Part shown: piece by piece, positions 1 through 7,821 of the stretch
Numbering within the stretch: the first letter of the stretch is position 1
Layout of the letters: each line of letters begins with the position of its first letter
DNA from: GM7GCV1 sp965221105
GTDB taxonomy: Bacteria > Pseudomonadota > Gammaproteobacteria > Pseudomonadales > GM7GCV1
Assembly (NCBI GenBank): GCA_965221105.1
Contig: OZ244871.1
Coordinates: forward strand, 2,705,151-2,769,150
Reading direction: 5' to 3'
DNA length: 64,000 nt
Made by a program: the position numbers and the translations under genes
The notes under the pieces: generated by a model
Told to the model about the DNA's origin: nothing
Databases searched by the model: none
What the model saw: only the letters and a program-made list of their open reading frames with translations

Positions 1-547
1 AGGGCAGGACCGCGAGGTCTGCCGGCTCGATGGACACAGCCTGAAAGCTGGCACTATCAACCTGTTCGAGATATTCGGCAAGAGGCGTGACATTGTCCCC
101 GCCTGATACCGTATCGTCCAGAAGGATGGTTTCGCGGACGGTTGTCGAACTGAGACTGTGTACAACTTTAGCGTACAGTTCTGATGAGGTCAGCAGAGCA
201 ACTGCATGTGCATGATTCAACTGATGGCTCAGCTCATCGGCGGTATACATGGGATTGACGGGAGTGACGATGCCACCAATGGCCAACACAGCCTGAAAAC
301 AGATGACAAACTCCAGACAGTTGGGTGTGTACATGGCGATAACATCGCCTTTTTCATATCCATTCTGCTGAAGGCTGGCGGCACACTGAAGAATGTGCTG
401 TTTGAGTTCCGCGTAGGTGATAACTCTGCCGGAATGTGCATCAACGAGCGCAGGCAGATCGGCAAACTCGCCAAGTTGATCCAGAAAATAGTCTGGCCAG
501 GCGCTTTCGGGCAGTCTGACATCCCGAGAGGGGCTCTGAAAAAGCAT
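1..547 (-). CDS. AMP-dependent acyl-CoA synthetase/ligase, N-terminal part (cut by window edge)
   Basis: Adenylate-forming enzyme of the acyl/aryl-CoA ligase superfamily, expected to activate a carboxylic acid with ATP and CoA. About 182 N-terminal residues are visible; the frame runs open to base 1, so the ATP-binding and catalytic motifs lie outside the window. The visible part has typical N-domain text: LVDAHSGRVITYAEL, then YEKGDVIAMYTPNCLEF, then GGIVTPVNPMYTADEL, the usual run before the P-loop. I chose the ATG at 547 because AGGA lies about 8 bases upstream. It sits 82 bases downstream of the WS/DGAT gene on the same strand and probably forms an operon supplying acyl-CoA. Substrate is unknown; 4-coumarate-ligase-like or fatty-acid specificity are both possible. 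Confidence 0.85.
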   Translation of the reverse strand, partial: MLFQSPSRDVRLPESAWPDYFLDQLGEFADLPALVDAHSGRVITYAELKQHILQCAASLQQNGYEKGDVIAMYTPNCLEFVICFQAVLAIGGIVTPVNPMYTADELSHQLNHAHAVALLTSSELYAKVVHSLSSTTVRETILLDDTVSGGDNVTPLAEYLEQVDSASFQAVSIEPADLAVLP

Positions 548-629
548 ACAGTCGTTCCTGAGAGAGATGTGGGGTGATCGACGAGGGCTACTTCGTGAAA
601 CTCATGGCTGCGCCATACAGTGCGGTACC

Positions 630-2177
630 TTAGGTGGCTGCAGTCTTCCTGGCCGAAATTTTCTTGGCTGAAATCTTCCGTGGCGCACTCTGTGCGGCCG
701 ACTTCCTCCGCCTCTGAAGTGCTCTTTTGGAAGCAGTGCCGGCACTGCGGCTCGGTGAGCTTTTCTTGCGCACAGATTTTCTGACCCTGATGACAGGGCC
801 GACAGTTGCTTCATAGAGCTCTTTGAAAGAGTTTCGCATGCATTCCCCGTAGAAATCAGGGTCAGGAATCATTTCCAGACAGGAGATGGGACTGATTGCC
901 AATTCCCCGCAATAGCTGGTGACAGTGTGAAAAATCCCTATGTTGTCTGCAGGGCAGCCCATGCCATAGGTGCGCAACATTTTGCTGCCGCAGAAGTACA
1001 GTGGTTCCTGAGGACCGGGTACATTGGTTATCACCGTGTTCAGTGGTGGAGCACCTCTTTGCAATGCCTCCATGGTGGCCACACGAACCCCGATGGACAG
1101 CAGGCTTGAAGGAAGGCCGTTAATGAATTCAGACTGCTGTCTCACCGTATCAGCACTTCTGTACTCCTTGTGTTCTTCGATATCTTGATGAATGGCACGC
1201 AGTCGTTCCAGGGGATCCTCTATGTGACTGCACAGGGAGACATTCATGAAATTCACGCGGTTGCCACCAAATTTGTCACTCTCCAGTCGCGTACTTATCG
1301 GCACACCGGCTGACATGGTCGTTTCAGGCAGTTCATCTTTGTCCTTGAGGTACATGCGCATCGCACCTGAACAGATTGCTATAACCACATCGTTGATAGT
1401 TGCCTTGCGAATGACATTTTTAATCGCTTTTAAATCGTCAATCCTGAATATTTCCGACAGAAAGACCCTGTTCGCTTTGACAGGCTGGTTGAATCGGGTG
1501 TGTGCTACTTTCGGAGCCAGACGGAGTCTCTTGTCAATGCGATTCTTCCGTGCTTCGCGATGGCGTTGCCAAAAATCAACGGGTGTGCGCAGCATGTTGA
1601 GGTAGGCACGAGTGAGCAGTTCCAAAGTGCCGGGTTCTTCTTCCGGATCAAAATGGTCGCAGTAGGCTGTGTCCAAAACCGGTTTCCGGGAATGCAGCCG
1701 AAACAGCGCATCATTGGTGGACAATCCGTCAGCAGCGGAGTAATGCATTTTGAACAGCATGGCAAAGCTGCCCGCGGGGATGCCCTCAACATGATCCAGG
1801 CCCTCGATGATATATGCCTCCCAGGGCGGACGGGTCAGGTCCAGGGGCCTGGCCCAGATTCTCGCGGCGAGTATGCTGAGCTGGCGAAAATCCCCTGGTT
1901 TCGGGAGCGCGATATGGCGGACATGGTACTCCAGGTCGAATTTGCCGTCGTCTATCCAGTAGGGGTTGTCAACGCCAAAAGGCGTTTTCTTGAGCTTACT
2001 GCGCAGTATGGGTGTCAGAGGCAGGCGATCCCGGAATGTGGCGAGAACATCCTTGAAGCGGAGGGTATTGCCGTCCGGATCGGTAGACTCGTAGACGCAC
2101 AGCAGGCCAATATGCATGGGGTGGCGGTCATCCTCCAGAGTGATAAACATGTTGTCTATCGTGCTCAGTTGCTTCAT
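630..2177 (-). CDS. Wax ester synthase/diacylglycerol acyltransferase (WS/DGAT) with altered active-site motif
   Basis: Family member of the bacterial WS/DGAT acyltransferases, which join acyl-CoA to fatty alcohols or diacylglycerol to make storage lipids. It has the N-terminal condensation-like domain, the conserved block EYHVRHIALPKPGD, the GVDNPYWIDD block, and a C-terminal half with TVITNVPGPQEPLY and NIGIFHTV. The family active-site signature HHxxxDG is HYSAADG here: His145 is kept, but position 146 is Tyr (codon TAC at 1742-1740). The paralogue at 51556-53043 has HHASLDG at the same residue numbers. The last 45-50 residues are a Lys/Arg/Ala/Ser-rich tail beyond the usual end. At 515 residues it is a little longer than the usual 450-480. 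The family assignment is sure; catalytic activity is in doubt. Confidence 0.9.
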   Translation of the reverse strand: MKQLSTIDNMFITLEDDRHPMHIGLLCVYESTDPDGNTLRFKDVLATFRDRLPLTPILRSKLKKTPFGVDNPYWIDDGKFDLEYHVRHIALPKPGDFRQLSILAARIWARPLDLTRPPWEAYIIEGLDHVEGIPAGSFAMLFKMHYSAADGLSTNDALFRLHSRKPVLDTAYCDHFDPEEEPGTLELLTRAYLNMLRTPVDFWQRHREARKNRIDKRLRLAPKVAHTRFNQPVKANRVFLSEIFRIDDLKAIKNVIRKATINDVVIAICSGAMRMYLKDKDELPETTMSAGVPISTRLESDKFGGNRVNFMNVSLCSHIEDPLERLRAIHQDIEEHKEYRSADTVRQQSEFINGLPSSLLSIGVRVATMEALQRGAPPLNTVITNVPGPQEPLYFCGSKMLRTYGMGCPADNIGIFHTVTSYCGELAISPISCLEMIPDPDFYGECMRNSFKELYEATVGPVIRVRKSVRKKSSPSRSAGTASKRALQRRRKSAAQSAPRKISAKKISARKTAAT

Positions 2178-2309
2178 CGTTTTCTGCCTGCGTGAATAAA
2201 CACCGTTCTGTCAACCAGACTCTCAAGTTTTATCTGTGTGCCAGCCGGGTGAGCGTTCGACCGCAATCAACGAGACAGCCTGCATTTCTCAGCGAATGGC
2301 TTGTGCAGA

Positions 2310-2804
2310 TCAGCTTACCCGATCCGGGTGCATTTCGTCCGACTCATACTCACCAGCGTTGTAATCCGACCTGTGGTTGCAGCATTCTCCGTAAATATCC
2401 TCATCCAGACGATGGGTCGCGCAGTGCCAGTTGCCTTCGGCATCGCGCTTGAAAGTGTCATGGCAGGTGCCGCAAAAGATGGGCTGGAATGGAAAACCAA
2501 CCTCAGCGACACCCTGCACTATAGTCAGGTAGGTGCGCACTGATGCAGTGCCCGCCTCTTCATCCACCTCAATCCTCATGTTGGTTGCAAGATGTTTGGT
2601 CAGGTTTCGCTGATCAGGTCCCCAGCGCCTGTGAGCCTTCCCGGCCCACTGAGCCTGGTCGATCGCAGGCACTTCGTTCATGTTTGGAGGTGTCATGTGC
2701 ATGCAATCCTTCATCAGGGTGCGGATCATCTCTTCTTCCTATTCGTTGTCGATCATCCACATGGAATCGTAAATCAGGTTTTCGATCACTCTGCAGCTGA
2801 CCAT
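2310..2804 (-). pseudogene. SnoaL-like / ring-hydroxylating dioxygenase beta-like small protein, interrupted by an in-frame amber codon
   Basis: The 139 residues from the ATG at 2729 look like a SnoaL_4 / NTF2-fold protein: NMRIEVDEEAGTASVRTYLT, then GTCHDTFKRDAEGNWHCATHR, then LDEDIYGE. Reading upstream in the same frame, the text continues as MVSCRVIENLIYDSMWMIDNE, with a TAG at 2741-2739 separating it from EEEMIRT. This extension matches the first helix of the fold, so the gene probably began near 2804 and was broken by one nonsense change. Restart at 2729 would give a protein lacking that helix. Members of this fold act as small isomerases, hydrolases or dioxygenase partner subunits; the role here is unknown. 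The downstream stop is TGA. Confidence 0.6.
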
Positions 2805-2999
2805 ATGCTGTGTGGCCTCTTCTGCTCTTCTGGTTTCCTGTCAATATGACTGGTGTATGTGGCGGAAGTACTGAGCACGTATCATAGTGGAAAACACTGC
2901 ACACGCAAGCACGCTGCCCCAGCCTCCCAGTTTAGGCGTGCGAACTTTCCAGGATGGTGCCATGCCCGAGCCGCACCCCGTCCCGAATACCAGCACAGT

Positions 3000-3905
3000 C
3001 TACCGTCGATGGGTTCCGGTTTCGGCGGGTGTGTCCGGGATCCCGTATATGGGTGGAAGTTCAATGTCCATTCGGTAGAAACGGTTCCAGTTTTTGCCCG
3101 TAATCCAGAGCTCTCGGGTGAGTGGGTTCCAGGCAATGCCATTGAGTACATGCTCCCGGTTTTCCCGTACATATGAACGGGCAATCCCTGCCAGATCAAA
3201 GGCTGCAACAGCTGTTCCGGTGAGTGGATTGATCACGAAAATCCGGGTGTCTTTCCAGCGGTTGGCTAGAATCCACCCTTCAACCCATTCAAGCTCGTTA
3301 ATTCTATCTAATGCTTTACTTTTAAAAGTTACTTTAAGCTCCTGTAATACATTGCCTTTATCGTTGATAGCGTATATGGAATCGGAGCCGTCGGAGAGCC
3401 ATAGCCGTGTGCCGTCGGAAGTCAGTCCCCATCCCTGACCTCGATATTCAAAACCCTGGGAGGGCGCGAGCATACTGCCCCTGTACGCCAGTGCCACGCC
3501 TGAAGTCCAGGTGAGCTGGTAGAGCGTATCGTTCAGTACCGCTGCTCCCTCTCCAAAGTAGGCATCGCCAAGCCTTCTCCGCACTTCGATTCTGCTGGCA
3601 TCCAGGGAGTATCTGTGCATCGCAGATTTGCCGCGCAAGCCAGTGCTTTCGTACAGATGCCCCTCCCAAAACAGGAGGCCCTGAGTAAAGAGGTTATCGG
3701 GCCTGGGTTGTGCACCAACAAGTTTCAGCCTGAAGCCGGGTGCTTCCGGCAATCGGGCGGGGGAATCCTCATGCAGCTGCGGTGACGTGGTTTGGGGCAG
3801 TGCACGGTCAGGGCTGAATCCCAGAATCAAACAGGTCGCAAGTACGAGCCATTTAGGTGACAATCGCACCGGTATCTGACACTTAAAAGCAAGGTTGTAA
3901 GGCAT
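3000..3905 (-). CDS. Glutaminyl-peptide cyclotransferase (glutamine cyclotransferase)
   Basis: Bacterial/plant-type glutaminyl cyclase, a five-bladed beta-propeller that converts N-terminal glutamine to pyroglutamate, here probably in the periplasm. Family landmarks in order are FTQGLLFWEGHLYESTG, GEGAAVLNDTLYQLTW, GQGWGLTSDGTRLWLSDGS, INELEWVEGWILANRWKD and LNGIAWNPLTRELWITGK. A hydrophobic stretch (WLVLATCLILGF) preceded by basic residues near position 20 acts as signal peptide or anchor. The ATG at 3905 was chosen because the longer open frame begins only with TTG. This ATG overlaps the ATG of the divergent DUF502 gene, the two sharing CATG. The stop is TAG. Length of about 301 fits the family plus a signal sequence. 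Confidence 0.88.
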   Translation of the reverse strand: MPYNLAFKCQIPVRLSPKWLVLATCLILGFSPDRALPQTTSPQLHEDSPARLPEAPGFRLKLVGAQPRPDNLFTQGLLFWEGHLYESTGLRGKSAMHRYSLDASRIEVRRRLGDAYFGEGAAVLNDTLYQLTWTSGVALAYRGSMLAPSQGFEYRGQGWGLTSDGTRLWLSDGSDSIYAINDKGNVLQELKVTFKSKALDRINELEWVEGWILANRWKDTRIFVINPLTGTAVAAFDLAGIARSYVRENREHVLNGIAWNPLTRELWITGKNWNRFYRMDIELPPIYGIPDTPAETGTHRR

Positions 3906-4530
3906 GCACAAATTCAAATCCTATGTCGGTCTGGCTCTTTTTGGCGGACTGCTGGTTATTTTGCCATTAGCGGTGTTTATTTTGGTGGTCCGCTGGCTAC
4001 TCACGACCTTTGGTCAGATTATTGAACCGGCCAGTGAGCCCATCAGTGCGCTCTTCTCGCTCCCGCCGCTGGTTTCAGACATCCTGGTGGTCGTGACCTT
4101 CCTGATGATCTGCATATGTGTTGGCCTGCTGGTTCGCACGGCCGTCGGCAACTGGATGCATACCACGTTCGACCACTGGATGATCAAGCTCGCACCTGGC
4201 TACAAGACGATCAGGGCGATGATTCAGCAGCTTCTGGGCAGCGGAAACTCAGGTAATGCATTGCGGGGTGAAGTGGTTCTGGCGCGTATCTTCGGGCCTG
4301 ATGTTCCTACCACCATGACCGGCATTGTCACCAGTAAACACGCGGATGGCACTGTGACTGTGTATGTCCCCACAGCTCCCGTGCCCACCTCTGGCCTGAC
4401 GTACCATCTGCCGGCGAAAGCCGTTCAGTATCTGGACGCAATTAGCACAGAAGAGGCAATGAGAACCATCATTGCGTGCGGTGCAGGCACTGCTGAGATG
4501 CTTGCAGGACGCGTCCTGACCAGCGACTAA
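3904..4530 (+). CDS. DUF502 family inner-membrane protein
   Basis: A 208-residue membrane protein of the DUF502 family (function unknown; widespread in proteobacteria and plants). Two transmembrane segments are visible, at about residues 8-30 (LALFGGLLVILPLAVFILVV) and 55-78 (VSDILVVVTFLMICICVGLLV), followed by the conserved WMIKLAPGYKTIRAMIQQLLG block and a soluble C-terminal domain with DGTVTVYVPTAPVPTSGLTY. An AAGG element lies just upstream of the ATG. The gene is divergent from the glutaminyl cyclase with overlapping start codons. Its TAA stop overlaps the TAG stop of the next, convergent gene by four bases. The family call is firm; no biochemical role is claimed. Confidence 0.88.
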   Translation: MHKFKSYVGLALFGGLLVILPLAVFILVVRWLLTTFGQIIEPASEPISALFSLPPLVSDILVVVTFLMICICVGLLVRTAVGNWMHTTFDHWMIKLAPGYKTIRAMIQQLLGSGNSGNALRGEVVLARIFGPDVPTTMTGIVTSKHADGTVTVYVPTAPVPTSGLTYHLPAKAVQYLDAISTEEAMRTIIACGAGTAEMLAGRVLTSD

Positions 4531-5075
4531 GCGGCATTGGGCATGCCCGCCGACTGCGCCAGGAATTTCTTCAGTTCTTCCCTGAGTCCTTTCACCTCAG
4601 ATGCATAGGCCGCCTGATCGGCGGATACCTCGGGCGGTGGAAGATTTTCAAGAGGCAGATAATCGGGGTGATACACCTCAGCAATGAATGCGTAGTCGAG
4701 CGTCGCATCGCCCATGTGCAGACGCAGGGCATAGATGGCCAGCGCCAGCGAATGTTCATCACTTAATCCCATCAGGCGCTGCAATCGGGTACCGGTTGCT
4801 GTGTTCTCCAGCAACTCCTGTGTCAGCTGGACTCTGTCAATTCTCCAGCCCAGGGACTTGAAGGTTTCACCGATTGAAGCGCCTTCCAGAACCTGATCGT
4901 GGCCAGCTGCCAGAGGTTCGGCAACAGGCTCAACAAAGCGGGTCATTGCCAGCGTTCGTGTGGTTTTTCTGGTCGAGGTGGTCGAATAAAGATCGGCAAT
5001 ACGCAGGTTCCGGTCTTGCCGGATCAGGGCAATACCGTAATTTCCGTAGCGCTCGGCAATACGTTCACTGTTCAA
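4527..5075 (-). CDS. Hypothetical protein, possibly missing its signal peptide
   Basis: An ORF of 182 codons between the DUF502 and DUF3108 genes, recalling uncharacterised gammaproteobacterial exported proteins with an INSERI...YGNYGI...DLYSTTS opening. No known domain is recognised. The only start in the frame is TTG at 5075, with no ribosome-binding site. It is preceded directly by an in-frame TAG (5078-5076). Upstream of that TAG the same frame stays open for more than 40 codons, through a fairly hydrophobic stretch (STVASVIIPAATELSP) that could be a decayed signal peptide, but with no ATG. Either the protein starts at the TTG or the 5' end is damaged. The 3' end overlaps DUF502 tail to tail. 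Confidence 0.55.
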   Translation of the reverse strand: MNSERIAERYGNYGIALIRQDRNLRIADLYSTTSTRKTTRTLAMTRFVEPVAEPLAAGHDQVLEGASIGETFKSLGWRIDRVQLTQELLENTATGTRLQRLMGLSDEHSLALAIYALRLHMGDATLDYAFIAEVYHPDYLPLENLPPPEVSADQAAYASEVKGLREELKKFLAQSAGMPNAA

Positions 5076-5206
5076 CTAATGATTCACCGTGTCAGAAATG
5101 GGCGAAAGCTCTGTAGCGGCGGGAATAATAACACTTGCAACGGTACTTCTGAAAATCTGCTCCCTCGGGGCAGTACTGCCGTTCGGATATCCCGCCCTGG
5201 GGCTGC

Positions 5207-5926
5207 TCAGGGATAACTGAGCAGCATGCTGTAATCAGCGCCGTCTTCGTCGTGGTGCTGGATTTTGACCAGTTCATAACCGAGTTCGGGGGCGAGCCAG
5301 ATGATGGTTTCCTTTTCCTCCTTGTCATCAACCCGACGATATTCCAGAGTGTGCAACTCGGAATCACCAATGCGCAGCACCTCGGTATCCACGAGCTCAA
5401 ATTGGTACGTTTTGAGCCGCCCGCGACTGACGAACCTGTAACTGACACTCTCCAGACCCGCTTGTGCATCCCCAGGTATCAGCAATTGGTAGAGTAATCG
5501 ATCCAGAGTTCGGGGTTCGAGTTCGGCTTCACGCACATCTTCATTCCGCTGCCAGGTTGCTCTTCCCGCCTCCCAGTCAAACCGGGTTATCTCGGATCTG
5601 TTGACACCGAGCAGACTGCTACTGAAATGATGCTCCAAAGGTATAGGATATCCCTGCTCGTTCAGCCGAAAGCGGCTTGTTTCCTGATACCCGGCAATCA
5701 CATTCTGCGCAATCATCCGCAGTTCCCAGGTCTCGTCGTCAAGTTTGACCAGTGAGCGCTCCGCCTTGACCCCCAGACCGGCAAAAGTGCTGGAATAGGT
5801 GTGGCTAAAGGGTTCCAGCGCCAGGCACATCCAGGCTGTCAGGAGCATGCATGCAGCAAGGAGTGATCTGCAGATCGGAATCGACCTCCGGGCTGTGCCA
5901 CATACAGCCATACGAAGCCTAAACAT
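5207..5926 (-). CDS. DUF3108 domain protein, exported
   Basis: A 239-residue protein of the DUF3108 family, uncharacterised periplasmic or outer-membrane-associated proteins commonly found beside purN/purM in gammaproteobacteria. A signal peptide follows a basic start (RRSIPICRSLLAACMLLTAW). The mature part contains FSHTYSSTFAGLGVKAERSL and ends with ETIIWLAPELGYELVKIQHHDEDG, the usual family tail. I placed the start at the ATG at 5926: it overlaps the purN stop by 8 bases, and CAGGAG sits just before it, which points to translational coupling. The longer frame extends 17 codons upstream inside purN and is unlikely to be used. Confidence 0.85.
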   Translation of the reverse strand: MFRLRMAVCGTARRSIPICRSLLAACMLLTAWMCLALEPFSHTYSSTFAGLGVKAERSLVKLDDETWELRMIAQNVIAGYQETSRFRLNEQGYPIPLEHHFSSSLLGVNRSEITRFDWEAGRATWQRNEDVREAELEPRTLDRLLYQLLIPGDAQAGLESVSYRFVSRGRLKTYQFELVDTEVLRIGDSELHTLEYRRVDDKEEKETIIWLAPELGYELVKIQHHDEDGADYSMLLSYP

Positions 5927-6581
5927 GCTCCTGAGTTCCCTCATATACGTGGCCTGTAACCGGCAATGGCTCACCATCCATGTAAGCGGTGTCCCCGCTC
6001 AGCACTACGCGCGCTTCCAGACACCAGTGTATGGCCAACGGAAAGATTCTGTGTTCGACCTCGGTGAGCACTCTGTGGGCCAGACTGGATTCCGAATCCG
6101 CCGCATGAACCGGGACGGCACCCTGAATAATTGCCGGACCACCGTCTAGATCGGCTGTGACAAAATGCACAGTTGCACCGTGCTCAGGGTCTCCTGATTC
6201 GAGTACTTTCCGATGAGTATGCAGTCCAGGGTATTTGGGAAGCAGGGAAGGATGGATGTTGATCAGCCTGCCCTTGTAACGCGAAACAAAGCCGGGCGAA
6301 AGGATGCGCATAAAGCCGGCCAGAACGATCAGATCGGGTGCATACCGGTCAATGATCGCAGCGAGCCCCTGATCATAGTCCTCGCGGCTGTTACAGTGGG
6401 TGTGATCAATTTCCAAAGCGTCGATGCCAGCCGATCTGGCCCGGTCCAAGCCCGGGACACCCGGCCTGTTGGAGATAACGGCGCAGATGTGCGCGTCCAG
6501 TCCGTCACTGGTGCAGGCATCAATGATAGCCTGAAGATTGGTACCGCTTCCGGATATGAGCACCAGAATCGAAGCAGACAC
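5919..6581 (-). CDS. purN: Phosphoribosylglycinamide formyltransferase 1 (PurN)
   Basis: Purine biosynthesis enzyme that transfers a formyl group from 10-formyltetrahydrofolate to GAR, in the cytoplasm. The sequence opens with ILVLISGSGTNLQAIIDA (phosphate-binding loop). It carries LIVLAGFMRILSPGFV, the catalytic NIHPSLLPKYPGLHTH block (Asn and His of the active site), and VHFVTADLDGGPAIIQG with the conserved Asp. The length of 220 is normal. The start is GTG at 6581, three bases after the purM stop; the stop is TAG and overlaps the DUF3108 start. purM, purN and DUF3108 therefore form a tightly packed minus-strand operon. Confidence 0.96.
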   Translation of the reverse strand: MSASILVLISGSGTNLQAIIDACTSDGLDAHICAVISNRPGVPGLDRARSAGIDALEIDHTHCNSREDYDQGLAAIIDRYAPDLIVLAGFMRILSPGFVSRYKGRLINIHPSLLPKYPGLHTHRKVLESGDPEHGATVHFVTADLDGGPAIIQGAVPVHAADSESSLAHRVLTEVEHRIFPLAIHWCLEARVVLSGDTAYMDGEPLPVTGHVYEGTQEHV

Positions 6582-6584
6582 GAC

Positions 6585-7652
6585 CTAGCCTATTCCCACT
6601 ATTTCAATTTGGCTTTCACCGGGTTCTCGGGCAGCAACTTCTCCAATGGCATATGCGTCCTCGCCGGAGGCTCGCAGGAAATCCAGAGCGGTTTCAGCTT
6701 CGGGCTTGGGCACGACCAGTACCATACCCACGCCACAATTGAACGTTCGCAGCATCTCCACATCATCAATATGTGCCTGATCCTTCAGCCAGCGAAAGAG
6801 CTCGGGCATATCGAGTACCCCGGGGTCGATGACAGCCCGGACAGATTCGGGCAGCACCCGGGGCAGATTTTCCAGCAGTCCGCCGCCAGTGATGTGGGCC
6901 ATGGCACTGACGTCTGCGTTCTTCAGCAACTGTAAAATGGGTTTCACGTAAATGCGGGTTGGCTCAAGCAGGGCTTGGGCCAGGGTTTGACTGCCTATGC
7001 GGCTTTCCCGAACATCGATCTCACGCTCTTTCAGGATCTTCCGTATCAGCGAGTAGCCATTTGAATGGGCACCGCTTGAAGGTAGTGCGATCAGTGTGTC
7101 GCCACTGTGGACACCTGTGCTTTTGATAATTTCTGACTTCTCAACGATGCCAACACAGAACCCCGCCAGATCGTAGTCATTGCAGTTGTACATTCCGGGC
7201 ATTTCAGCTGTTTCGCCACCCACCAGCGCGCAGCCGGCCAGCTCGCAGCCTCTGCCGATGCCGTCCACAACACTGGCAGCGACATCAATCCTAAGTGTAC
7301 CGGTGGCGTAATAGTCAAGAAACAGCAGGGGCTCAGCTCCCGTGACAACGAGGTCATTGACACACATGGCGACAAGGTCAATACCTATGCTGTCGTGAAT
7401 CCCCCAATCGATGGCAAGTTTCAGTTTGGTTCCTACACCGTCTGTGCTGGATACCAGCACCGGCTCGCGATAGGAAGCGGGCACTTCACAGAGTGCGCCA
7501 AAACCGCCGAGACTGGACATGACCTCGGGCCTTCGAGTCCGGGCGGCAACCGATTGTATCTGCTCGACGAGGCTGTTTCCTGCGTCTATATCGACACCGG
7601 CGTCCTTATAGTTCAGGCTGGTTCGCGGCCTTGAAGATTGTGATGAGGTCAT
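6585..7652 (-). CDS. purM: Phosphoribosylformylglycinamidine cyclo-ligase (AIR synthetase, PurM)
   Basis: Makes aminoimidazole ribonucleotide from FGAM and ATP in purine synthesis. Landmarks in order are LNYKDAGVDIDAGNSLVEQI, VSSTDGVGTKLKLA, DLVAMCVNDLVVTGAEPLLFLDYYATG, GCALVGGETAEMPGMY, PSSGAHSNGYSLIRKI and MAHITGGGLLENLPRVLP. The frame is open 15 codons further upstream, but the conserved N terminus fits the ATG at 7652 (MTSSQSSRPRTSLNYKD). The stop is TAG, three bases before the purN GTG. The 170-base region between this start and the divergent DUF2066 gene should hold promoters for both directions. Confidence 0.96.
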   Translation of the reverse strand: MTSSQSSRPRTSLNYKDAGVDIDAGNSLVEQIQSVAARTRRPEVMSSLGGFGALCEVPASYREPVLVSSTDGVGTKLKLAIDWGIHDSIGIDLVAMCVNDLVVTGAEPLLFLDYYATGTLRIDVAASVVDGIGRGCELAGCALVGGETAEMPGMYNCNDYDLAGFCVGIVEKSEIIKSTGVHSGDTLIALPSSGAHSNGYSLIRKILKEREIDVRESRIGSQTLAQALLEPTRIYVKPILQLLKNADVSAMAHITGGGLLENLPRVLPESVRAVIDPGVLDMPELFRWLKDQAHIDDVEMLRTFNCGVGMVLVVPKPEAETALDFLRASGEDAYAIGEVAAREPGESQIEIVGIG

Positions 7653-7821
7653 ATTGGCCCAGCAGGAAATCCAGTGAGTTGGGGGAAGCGCATCCATTCC
7701 TGACCACCAGGGGCTCGCTATTTTAGCGTATCAACCGACCCGACCGTGCAGGTTTTTTGCGCTAGAATGGATCTTTTCGCTGAACGCTTACCCTCGCCCG
7801 GATTCTCAAAGGTTCCAGCCT

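Noticed and set aside
206..577. Plus-strand ORF of 123 codons
   Set aside because: It is the antisense of the acyl-CoA synthetase N terminus, which has clear family motifs on the minus strand.
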